A stretch of DNA of 41,974 bases from Dichomitus squalens LYAD-421 SS1 (taxonomy: Eukaryota > Basidiomycota > Agaricomycetes > Polyporales > Polyporaceae): positions 1 through 41,974 of the forward strand of contig NW_006766907.1 in the NCBI RefSeq assembly GCF_000275845.1, given 5' to 3'. Position numbers and translations under genes: made by a program. The notes under the pieces are model-generated. The model did no database searches and was not told the DNA's origin. It saw only the letters and a program-made list of their open reading frames with translations. Below, one piece after another: positions 1-9,489 of this stretch (the stretch's first letter is position 1; every line of letters starts with the position of its first letter).

Positions 1-869
1 GAGAACCGGCGGGTCCCTGCGGACCTTGGGAGAGCGCCGGTTCGGGGTGAGTCCGCACGTCTGCCAGACGAGCTAGGACCTCCGGGGATAGAGCTTCCTG
101 ACGAAGCGTCCGGGTCTCGGGGAGACCGCCTCAGAGGCGAAGCTCGAGTCGAGCTCGCGGTCTCACGGTGTGTCGCGTGTGATGTCGAGGGTTCCGTCAT
201 GGTAGGTGCCTAACACACAATACAATCTAGAAACCCACGTATTCGTGGTATGGAGTGTAAAAAAGTGTAATGATACGGGTGTCGCCTGATTCACACAAGT
301 CCAAAGTACACTGAACCAATCTCTAGATTGAGAGGGCGTATGCTATGGTGGACGTGGTGAAAGGCTGAGAAGCCTTCGCCACGTCGCGCGGATCCAGATG
401 GATCAGCGCCGATCACCATGACGATCCAGATTTAGATACAAGATGTAGATTAACTATGTAGATAAGATAAGATAATGAACGATCCGTTACATATATGGTT
501 CCGTTATACAAAAGACCCGACGTACCGAATGGGTAGAATCAAGGTCTGAGATTGGATTTCGAACTGTCGCGGAGGTGACAAGGTCTGACCGCGCTTCTGT
601 GAAGTCCGGATTAACGAAAACGGCGAACTGAGTTGAATGGCATACCTGACGCTTCATTACGGAGACCACCCAGAGCTAGAGCAGTACTAGACAGCCTGAG
701 CAAGTACAGCATAGAACCACTCTAAAGCAGAACATCCTGACCTGGAGTACAAGCGAAGTCCTTCGTCCTCTAATACAATGCCACGTTCCGCATTCACGCT
801 ACCCGATTCGATCGATCACACGCAAGCTTGCTGCATGCAAATGCCGAATTGAAGCGAAACGGGGGGCGT
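1..869. other. gene-free left edge, repeat-like
   Basis: I see no supportable gene here. The first 200 bases are GC-rich and the stretch around 420-480 is AT-rich with repeated GATAA-like words. The composition changes sharply within the interval, which suits the end of a transposable element or LTR, but no partner copy lies in the window, so this stays a guess. The start of the duplicated EXS-like segment is set at about 870 because similarity to the paralogous copies fades there. Confidence 0.4.
351..385. repeat. 16-bp arm hairpin
   Basis: The arms at 351-366 (GACGTGGTGAAAGGCT) and 370-385 are close reverse complements separated by 3 nt. The structure could be a transcriptional hairpin or part of a repeat end. 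No gene is adjacent. Confidence 0.5.
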
Positions 870-2420
870 TGAAATGACCTAGATCACGCCGCTCTCTACG
901 GCGATCCTATGTGTTCCCAGATGTCTACTGCGGCCCGCCCTCCAAAGCCTTCTCGAGGAATTGCTTCATGCACCCGGCCCGAGGCATCCTTGTCCTCATC
1001 TCCGTCAGAGCCATCCGAGGGATTCTCGTAAGAGGATGACAGGGGTACCTCTGTCAGAATCACTAGACGTTGCCGGTGACCTCAGTGCTCGTTCTAGCCG
1101 CACTGAAGGTATGGAAGCAGTGAGTAAGAAGCGAGATGGCGGCGCGTGAAGTAGTGGGACACCCACAGAAGATGGATTGCCACCGGCGAGAAACCTCGAG
1201 CCTAGCTGCGATGACCGTTCGTATGATAAGAAGAAGTTGGACCTTGTGCTCGTATGTAGATGACCAGGATGAACCGAATTCAAACCAAAAATAACCGTGC
1301 CAAAACTCCTCCGAGATCAGTATCTCTTGGCCGGGAAGAAAACGCCGGTGCACGTTCGTCAAGTAGGATAGTGTATCAATAGACATGTGGTCTGCGCGGT
1401 TAAGGTTAAGCTTTGAGAACAACTAAGATATCACCGCGCCGACCACACTCACAGGTATGGTCCAATTTTAGCAATCTTGCTGCAGAAAGGGTATGGAGCA
1501 TGCGGTCGAAAAAGGGTCCTTTATGGAGTGTTCTCAACGCAATTTCCGTGGGTGGAAGAAGGATCTGCCCATGACCATACCCAAGCGCCGGCGTGAATAT
1601 AATAGTCGGTGGCGAAGATACTGCGCACATAGGGCCGCGAGGACCGCTTGATGAATCGTCTTGTAAGAGCGACGCTTCTATCACTAGCAATGTGCATGAT
1701 GCGCCTTGGGACCGCCACAAGTAATAGGACAGGTACCGAACGACCCCAAAGCCATACGTCCTACCCTGCATCAAATCACAAGAATGTCGGAGAAGCAGGA
1801 ACGTACACTTAGGGCCGTGTCAACCTACATTTGATAGGCTGCACAAGGTATATAGTATCACGATAGAACATGCATGTGTCGGAGGGATTCTAGCCCTTCC
1901 GATCATACATGTTCCATCGTAGACGGCTCGCACAAGACGTGCTTAAAGCGGCAGTGACGCTGTAAGGAAGGCGACACCCCACTATAGTAGGTTCGTGCAT
2001 GAAAGACCGCCTCCACTCCACGTGACGTACGCGCAAGCGACGTGGTTGCACGTAACCCAGCGTGAGTATAAGGCTGCAGATGATACTCAGCCGAAGCCGT
2101 CCGAGTCACGGATGGGCAACATCGTCCCAATTGTGAAAGGCGACGCCGTGACGCACCTGGCGAGGTCAAAGCGGCCTACTCCGGATACGCACAGCCGAAA
2201 GACAATGCAGGGCACCCGTCCCCCTGTTCTGTAGCGCAGGATAACGCAAGGACGATGAACTTCGTGTATCGCCCCAAGGAGTACTCTCCCGCGGAGTTAT
2301 CACCGTATTCTCCCGTTCATCAACTGATCGCGTGCTCTCAAAGTTGTCGATGCGGCTGTCTTCGTACGTCTCGTGCATTCTGACTATCATCGGCGCAGAC
2401 CACCTCCTAGTCGAATAACG
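870..2420 (-). pseudogene. decayed SPX-EXS gene fragment, copy 1
   Basis: This segment aligns, with many substitutions and indels, to the 3' half of the intact SPX-EXS gene at 12372-16669 and to the second decayed copy at 7388-8710. Shared landmarks include the acidic C-terminal tail region near 926-1030, the TTCGTATGATAAGAAG stretch near 1217, and the exon block around 1920-2015. No reading frame survives for more than a few dozen codons and most splice sites are lost. It is the oldest-looking of the three EXS copies. It sits downstream of the first F-box/WD40 gene and carries a foldback insertion at 1841-1936. The upstream end (about 2100-2420) is aligned only with copy 2 and is less certain. 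Confidence 0.6.
1841..1936. mobile_element. miniature foldback element with 27-bp arms
   Basis: Near-perfect inverted arms occupy 1860-1886 and 1894-1920 around a 7-nt loop; the outer ends read ACGAT...ATCGT. The word GCACAAG is present on both sides (1841-1847 and 1930-1936), but only once in the paralogous sequences near 8270 and 13400. That is the pattern expected of an insertion with a target-site duplication of 7 or more bp, as made by hAT- or Mutator-like elements. There is no coding capacity. Confidence 0.6.
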
Positions 2421-3539
2421 CAATCTTCACCAGTGAATCCAGACCTTGCGCAACGACCGGTATGACGTCCTGAGAGTCGAAGGGGGGCATCAAGAAGGTC
2501 GATTTAATTAGGCCGTCGCTCGTTCTTCTCGTCGTTTCCAATCCGGCCTACGTGCTATCTGCTGGATCTGACTCCCAAATGCGCCGGAGAACATATGTTG
2601 TGATCGTGTCGACCGGTCTCAAGAACGCCAGTGGAGGTCAGGGTTGGGATGCGAATAAGATCAAACAAGTAGTGTCAGTATGGCGGTAGTACAACATGTA
2701 GACGCGCCTATCGCGCCGGCTGCGATGAAGACGCACAGAGTCTTTAACAGACTAGTACTTGTATGCGCATGACATGCTCTTGCAGCATATTAGGAGGATT
2801 TAGTAGAGAAAGATGGTGGACAATAGATATTACAGTCGTTTGCATATCAAACTGCAGTGTCTCGCGCACGTCGAGCCTATTTGCACGTATTTGCTCCACC
2901 GTCGGGTACCGGCTAGGACGGCCACTCCGGGGAGTGCACCCTTGGTGACAACGGATGAACTCCCTCAAAAATGTCGTAGCTGGTGGATGCTGCAGATAAT
3001 ATGTCCCACAGCATTGCCTGGTTGGTTTTCAAGGCAGAAAGTGCTTGTTGTACTGTAGTTGATGGCCACAGGTGGGTTGAGGGAGGCCGGTCCCAAACAG
3101 GCAGGAAGACGCTCGCTCATGGAGGTACAAACACGAGCAAATAGCCCCGCGGCGCGCGCGTACACTGCAGCTTGATATGCAAACGACTGTATTGTTGCAC
3201 TCATCGGTGCCGAGCTCAGTTGGATCTCGTTCAATCGCTGAACGAAGTTGGTACTAAGTATTAGACCTCCGATAATGCGACAATATCAATCTACGACAAT
3301 GTGCCATCGGTTTGCGAGCGAGTATAGTATACTTTGTATTGCAGTATCGTGAGTATGAACTGACAAGTAACGAATACCAGGCGCCCTCACGCAAAGCACC
3401 GACTCTCCTGAACCACGGCATCCGACAAGAATCGACTAAGCTAATAACGTACTCACACGGCAGATAGGGCATGGCAAACATGGTGCTATTGCGTACCTGA
3501 CGCAGTCCATAAGCTGACCATAAGGCCAGATATCATCTT
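2421..3539. other. duplicated spacer, copy 1
   Basis: This spacer lies between the stop of the first F-box/WD40 gene and the EXS remnant. It is about 70-80% similar by eye to 8711-9489, for example at 2455-2740 versus 8760-9030 and 3215-3290 versus 9130-9210. Short minus-strand frames in both copies resemble each other, so it may descend from a gene, but I recognise no family and both copies contain stops. It is interrupted by a TIR element at 2833-3189. Confidence 0.45.
2833..3189. mobile_element. TA-flanked MITE with long inverted repeats
   Basis: The ends are CAGTCGTTTGCATATCAA on the left and its complement on the right. The first 28 bp of the arms match at 27 positions, and weaker inverted similarity continues for about 110 bp on each side. 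The element is flanked by TA at 2831-2832 and 3190-3191, the hallmark of Tc1/mariner-superfamily insertion. The paralogous spacer near 9105-9140 lacks it. The 357-bp body encodes nothing recognisable, so it is non-autonomous. Confidence 0.7.
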
Positions 3540-5916
3540 TCATGCTCGGAGAACGTTGCCGAGTCGGCGCCCAGAAACCGACCCATCGTCCGCTCCAGAC
3601 CAGAGCGTCTCCCCATCGGGAGAGAAAACCACATGGCGCACCGGTGCGCCCTCGTGCTCCCAAAGTCTCCTCACCAACGAACCGTCCTCCACCTTGAATA
3701 ACCGCACTGTGTGGTCCCACGACGTCGTCGCAACGTACCGACCGTCGGGAGAAAACCTCGCTGCGTGAACCCAGTTGAAGTGCTTGAACGACAGCGTGCA
3801 TTCCCCTCCAGAGACGGGCCAGATCTTCGCCTTCTTGTCTTCCGAGGCAGAAAGCACGAATTTCCCGTCAGGGGAGAACGCAACGTCCAGGATCGGTCCC
3901 GAGTGACCGCGCAGGACGGTGATGAGAGCCCCGCCCTCGGTGTCCCAGATGCGGACGGTATGATCCATAGACGCAGTTGCGAGTCGGGTGCCTGTAGGAT
4001 CGAGCGCGGCGGTGGTGACAGGTGCAGTGTGTCCTTGAAGAACTTTGCGTTGTCTGCCTGAGGCGAGGTCCCAGAGACAGCAGTGCTGGGGAAAACCAGG
4101 CCTCGTGGACAACAGCCATCGGCCGTGGAAGAAGAGAAGGTGCTTTCCTCCAGGTCCTGTGCCGCTTGCGCTCCGCCCAAGCCTGAGTACGCGGGCTTCC
4201 TGGAGTGTGGAACCATGCAGGATGCGAATAGTTGCGTCGGCGCAGTCGACTGCGAGATGTGCGTCGTCGTGGGACCATGCGCAGCCATGGATAGATGTGC
4301 CCTCTACCTCCAGCGAGGAGTTCGATCGGCTGACCAGACCCTGGTCGTCTATTCGCCATATCGCAAGCTCGCTATCTCCGGCCGCAGCAAGGCGTCGACC
4401 ATTGTGAGAGAAGGCGAGGGAAACGGACCCTTGACCGTGACGCTTCCCAGAAGCTGTCCATTCTCGAGATGGTATCTGTTGGACGACATCCCAGAGAATG
4501 ATCTTCCCGTCGTGCGCGGCACTAGCGATCCACTTGCTGTCAGACGAGGCGACTAGCGCTTGCACAGCACCGTCATGACTCGGTCTTGTGCGCGTGATAT
4601 CTGCTGTTGCTGTAGACGCAGCCGGTCAATGGTAATGAAAACCTCTGTTTATCAACAACTTACTCGACGGTAACTCGACCTTGACCTGTCCCAGTGGCCA
4701 CAAGGTCGGGAAGCAGTCCCTGAGCTTTGAATTCTTCAGGTCCTCTTTGAAGGACCTCGATTGCCTGCCGCCCCCAGCAAGCGAGAACTTCAGCGCATGT
4801 CGCGGGAACGCGAGCAGCACCTGCTCCAGCTGCTTGCAGGCTTCAAGGGTGCCTTCCTGCGCCAAAATAGCAGCAAGGGCCGAGAACGAGGATCCATAGC
4901 AATGGACACGTAGCTCTTGTAACCGTACGGTCCCTGCGTCAGAGAGGAGCTTGAAGAAGGAGGCGATACGCGAGATCGCCTGTGTGAAGGCCAACTTGCG
5001 GCCCTCAACGGGCATAGACAGCGTAAGCGTGTCCAGCTTGGACAGCTGTCCACCGAGAGCTAACAGTTGCACTGTACAGTTGGTGAACGGCAAGAGACAA
5101 TGACGGAGTGAAGGCTTGCTAGAGCCAAGCATGAGCTGACACGTACTGCTATCGGCTTGTTCTCGGGTGACGTGCAGAGCAAGTTCTTGCAGAGAGCACT
5201 TGCTGATCTCCAGGAGTGCGACGACGGCCGCCTCCGAGACGTCGCGGCGAATCTGAGCTTGATCAGCGAGGGCGCAAGAGAACACGACTCGAAGCCAGTT
5301 TCAAAGAGCTCACAAACAAACGCGCCAGACGGCATTGCGGAGCGGACCGCTGGTAAGTCGCCGCCAGCGCAGTAGCTGTCCCATGTCCCTTGACGTTGAT
5401 CTCTTCGCACACAAGAGTGTGCAGACCAGAGAACGCAGAGACAAACCGTACGAGGTCGGCGCACCCTGAAAAAGACAAGGTGTTGATAGATAGGTGTCCG
5501 ATCCTTGCGGCGTATTTGTGGAGGCTGGCTATGGTGGATTGGCTCAGCGATAGCCAGTGCTGTCCTTTGAAGTCGAGGGCATGGTTCGTGACCTTCCAAC
5601 GGCGTAGGTTGGGAAGACGAGTGAGCAGGGGAACGGGGACCCTCTCAAAAATCGTGAAGGAGTGCAGCTCGTCGTCGGTGGTCGAGATGGTGACGCATCG
5701 GACCAAGGGACAAATGTGCGGCTTCTCTCTAAGGAACTCGGGGAGGGCATTCATCTGCTCCTTGTTGCGGACGCCGATGTGGATGAAGAGATGAAAGCGA
5801 GCGCGAGGAAGGAGCTCGTGACAGACCAGAGCGACGTTGCGAAGAGAGGGGACATCATCGCTAAGTTGATCGACGACCAATTCAGCGACCTCTACAGAGA
5901 AGCGATCGAATGACAT
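3540..5916 (-). CDS. F-box/WD40 fusion protein, copy 1
   Basis: Four exons: 5916-5314, 5252-5147, 5071-4664 and 4600-3540. They close in frame to 725 aa with GT-AG introns of 61, 75 and 63 nt. Residues 5-45 form an F-box-like helix set (FSVEVAELVVDQL... ALVCHELLPRARF). Residues about 55-370 are a helical region typical of basidiomycete F-box proteins. From about residue 380 there are seven to eight WD40 units, with GH and WD dipeptides clearest in GHTAPVTTAALDPTGTRLAT and VRIWDTEGG; the last blade lacks a WD. F-box plus WD40 is the plan of SCF ubiquitin-ligase substrate receptors, so a role in selecting proteins for ubiquitination is inferred. The join of the two halves rests on the intron 4601-4663; if that is wrong they would be two adjacent genes. 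Copy 2 supports the join with an identical phase. Confidence 0.7.
3583..4145. repeat. near-identical patch shared with 9533-10095
   Basis: The last 563 bp of the WD40-coding region differ from the second copy at only two positions (3901 and 4051). Sequence on both sides is roughly 80-88% identical. The offset is constant at 5950 bp. This is a local homogenised tract rather than the general level of divergence. Confidence 0.85.
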
Positions 5917-6429
5917 ATGGACGAAGGATGCGAGTATTCCTGTCGAGCGGGTTGTACGTTGTTTTCAAGGCTCTTGCATGTTAGACTTTTATGTTGGACT
6001 GTCCTGCGGAGAATCCACATACGCGAAAACGGAATGGTATACAAGAGGATGATACTTGGGGTAGAAAATGGAGTCCATCATCATGTTGGTACCCTGAAAG
6101 GAAACATGGAACAAAGTGAAGTGTCAGCGCAATTCTGTGATACATCTTCGAGGGAACGGCCGACCAGAGTGATCGGCGAACCTGGACCCTACGTTCTGAG
6201 CTGCGGCTGTACAACAGAGTTCCCGCAGACTTCTGTTCAAGGGCTGACTATTCTTGTCCAACCACGGTGCAGCGCTTGGGGCTCCAGAGTTTTTCATGTT
6301 CCAACAATATAGGGCTCAGACAGATAACATCATCGAGACCATACGACGTGGTCGCTGCGACCCACAACCCACCTGGCCATCTCAAGGGAACGCTCTCACA
6401 GACAGAAGCTAGCGCTCGATTGCTTGGTA
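5917..6429 (-). promoter_or_regulatory. upstream region of F-box/WD40 copy 1
   Basis: This non-coding stretch is similar to 11872-12390, the region upstream of the second copy. Similarity starts directly at the ATG (CATATGGACGAAGGAT in both) and runs, with gaps, into the extreme 3' end of an EXS-like copy near 6330-6429. No TATA box is evident. It probably carries the promoter and 5'UTR. Confidence 0.45.
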
Positions 6430-7387
6430 CAGCTGGTTGCGAAATTTATGCCCGACCAACTCCGACGCAGTTTCGACCACGAGAAAATCACAGAAATCGA
6501 GAAAATCAAAAAATTCATGCACTCGCCATTTTGTTCCCCTGTGCTCTTTGAACTTCATATAATCTCTGTAGAAGCGAGTATGAGACCTCACGAACTTGAA
6601 TGGAGAGCGTAGGACTCCTGGTTCCCGACTTATGCCCTTCGAGAGAAATCACTGGAAGTTTCCTATGGGCGATGAGGTTTCTCACTCAGCCATCTGCGCA
6701 CCGCCTTGAAACGTCTCTTATAAAAGTAGTGGCTGATGCAGACTAGGTTTTGTGGGTTTACAGGGAGATTTGACACGTTCTTAGCCAGAGCAGTAGGCAG
6801 TCTGCCTCCTGGCTCTTGCCAGCGCATCAAGCGCCGGAAGAGGTTCAGACATCGGTATATCATTGTGACTCTCGTGGGCTTCAATGTCGTTTCCCCGCTC
6901 TGATATCTGTAACAAAGTATGTTTAGGTGCTCTTGATACCTTTCCAGTACGAACTTCGTCAGCAGACACATCATCAACACTATGCAACGCCGGCAGAGGC
7001 AGCATTTAAGTAGCACCTAGTTCCAGTTTTCTCGAGGCACCCTTGCCACACAACGTTCTGTAATAGCCTATATGGACCATCAAAACTGTCTTTGAGGTGA
7101 ATTACCATCCAAATACTGTCTCTTCCATTCTTGAGAGCCTGTCTGTTTGCTCTGGCCTACCTGCGCAAAGTAGCGCCCGTGAGGTCCTTGCAAAGAGCCT
7201 TCTGCGAATGTCGTGAATCACCCTTGTTCATCATGTTTCAGCCTCTTATAGACCTAGAGGGGTCGAGTACCTCGTAATCTAGGTGTTTGATAGTGCAGGG
7301 CGATTTATGGGATTTGTTTCATTTTACGATGCAGAAAGTGCACGAGCGTCGTTCGGAGTCGGCTGGCATTAATTCCGCAACCAGCTG
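6430..7387. mobile_element. Tc1/mariner-like element, 958 bp, probably non-autonomous
   Basis: The ends are CAGCTGGTTGCGAAATTTAT (left) and the complementary ATTAATTCCGCAACCAGCTG (right), 21 of 23 terminal bases matching, with weaker inverted similarity continuing to about 45 bp (CCGACTCCGA-like words). TA flanks both ends (6428-6429 and 7388-7389). The empty site survives in the intact EXS gene near 12390-12396 (TTGGTATCCCTCC), where a single TA is present, which fixes the target-site duplication. The body has a 117-codon minus-strand frame (7016-6663), but no catalytic DD[E/D] pattern I can identify. Confidence 0.75.
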
Positions 7388-8710
7388 TATCACTCCGCTC
7401 TCAGCAGCAACTTCGTGGGAATCCAGAGGTCCACTGCGACACATGTGCCAAGATCTGCTCGAGGAAATGCTCCCATGCGTCCGGGCTTCCTCGTCATTAT
7501 CTGCGTCCGAGTCGTGCGAGGGAACTTCGTAAAGAAGAAACCATCAGTATCGGAGATAGGCGTGTGTGAAGAACAACTTGAGAACTTACAGAAGCTCCAC
7601 TACCATCGACGAAGGACCTCGAGCATCCCGGCAATGAATGTACGCATGACGAAGTTCGGCTCTTTTCTTAGAAATGTAAATAACCCAGATGAAACGGATT
7701 AGGACGTTGGTGACGTGTGTCAACTACTCCTTCGCTCGGAATACTGTCTAGTGATAGGTCTGTGGTTTGCGCAGTTTAGGTTAAGCTCGGATGGCAGCAA
7801 GAAGTAACTGCGTCGACCACACTCACGGGTATAGCATCGTTGTATGGCATCTCATGCCGTAGTAGAGCCAAGGGGCGTGTGGTCAGAGAAGGGACCAGTC
7901 CATTAGAAGGTCCTGGATTGAGTATCGTCAATGCGGTGTCCATTGTCAATATGACAGCTCGTGCCGTGACCGTACCCAAGCTCCAGCGTAGATCGAGTAG
8001 TTGGTCGCGAAGACGCACCGTGCGACAAATATAGGGCCGCGAGCACCACCTGGCAAACCGTATCATGAGGTTCCTCCATTGTCAGAGCAGTGCATGACGG
8101 ACCTTGAGATCGCCACAGGAAATAGAACAGGTACTGTACGATGCCAGAACCATACTTCCCGCCCTGCGTCCGCGGTCACCGGCTGTTCTCCGCACAGAAG
8201 ATGGAGTGACAAGTGCATACATTGATCAAGTGTGTCACCAGGCCCGAGTCGACATAGCGTTTGACAGACTGCACAAGACGTGCCAAAAGCGGCAGTGACG
8301 CTAGAAGGAAGGGGACGCCCCACTTCGGGCCATGGTTCGTGGTGCACCGCCTCCACTCCATGTTCATGCCCGCGCCGTGTACGCATGCGACATAGTGCAA
8401 GCCACTCGGTGTAGACATAAGGATGCACGGAAGGACGTCGGTCGAAGCAGTCACGCCGGACGGACAACATCGCGAATCTGAAGGGCGGCGCCGTGACGCA
8501 CCTCATCCCGATCTCTGCGAGCTACAAGCGGCATGCTCCGGAAACAAGAAGCTTAAGAGACATTGCACAGCGGCCATCCGCTTGTCGTCCCAAGGTGTAC
8601 TTTCCAACGAAGTTATCATCATTATCTCTCACTCGACAACCGGCCGCATGCTCTCAAGTTTCTCGATGACCGCCTGCGGGCGTTCTTCGCATGTCCTGTG
8701 CATTCTACAA
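7388..8710 (-). pseudogene. decayed SPX-EXS gene fragment, copy 2
   Basis: This segment covers the 3' half of the EXS gene, from the exon that encodes LTSGAHRVEFADFWMG in the intact copy to the acidic tail. Clear lesions separate it from the intact gene. About 90 bp covering the conserved block RLENEHLGN...VTREVPLPYS is deleted near 7535. The acceptor before the VTNILIRF exon is lost (CTGCGTC changed to GTGTGTC near 7707). The 18-nt microexon is missing from the shortened stretch 7710-7760, and a frameshift disrupts the exon at 7620-7690. By contrast 7994-8355 is almost identical to the intact gene. Upstream of 8560 the match becomes weak. The 5' half of the gene is absent. Confidence 0.75.
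7994..8355. repeat. near-identical patch shared with 13127-13488
   Basis: Across about 360 bp only two differences are visible (8020 and one near 8142). The sequence on the left is about 88% identical, and the sequence on the right diverges abruptly after position 8355. In the intact gene the patch spans the EXS exons encoding WRRCTTNHGPKWGVPF through LYFLWRSQG-like residues. Confidence 0.85.
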
Positions 8711-9489
8711 ATTTTCAACGAGCGCGATTTAACGCCATGTAGAATACCACAAACTCCGCCGAACCGCCAGGGGGGTCATCTTGAGAGCCGAAGGAGGCAT
8801 CGAGGAGGTCAGCCTGATTGAGCTGTCGCTCGTCGCTTCGAACTCTGCCTACATGCTGTCTGCTGGATTCGACTCCAAAAATGCGCCGCAGCACAAACAT
8901 TGTGTGCGGGCGTCGACTGGTCTGGAGGATGCAAGTGAAGAGGAGTCCCAGAATTGAAATGCGATTGAGGAACAAGCAGTACAATGGATGCGCCTGCTGC
9001 ACCGGCTGGGGTGGAGACGCACAAAGTCTCTAAGCGAGCCTCATACTCCTATACGGGCGATATCTTCTTATAGCATGAGCTGAGGATATCTAGAAGAGGA
9101 AGATGGGGGAGCAACGAGTTCAGTAGCCGTTCGATCTTGTTCAATCGCCGACCGAATCCTGTAGTGGGTAATTCGACCTCCGATAATGCGTCAAGATCAA
9201 CACATGGCCGACGCGTCGATTTGCAAGAGTATACAATGCATTGTAGGACCGTGAGTAGAACATCAACGATTAACAGGTACCGTAATCAACCTCGTTGTCA
9301 CCTCGAAGGGCACTGACTCTCCTGAACAACAGCATACGACAAGAAACAACTGAGCCAGTAGCGTACTCACGACAGAAGGGCAAGTTCCGAGTCGAACTTC
9401 GATATACAAACCGCAGAAGTAATGGAGACATGGGCTTATTGCGTCTCTGACGCAGTCCATAAGCTATTCGTAAGGGAGGATGCCATCTC
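8711..9489. other. duplicated spacer, copy 2
   Basis: This is the counterpart of 2421-3539 without the 357-bp MITE. Minus-strand frame 9002-8715 (95 codons) shows protein-like composition and a partial match in copy 1, but both copies are interrupted. I recognise no family. Confidence 0.4.

Noticed and set aside
3671..4288. 205-codon minus-strand frame and other frames overlapping the WD40 region
   Set aside because: They overlap the WD40 exon in other phases, lack motifs, and recur at 9621-10259 only because the DNA is duplicated.
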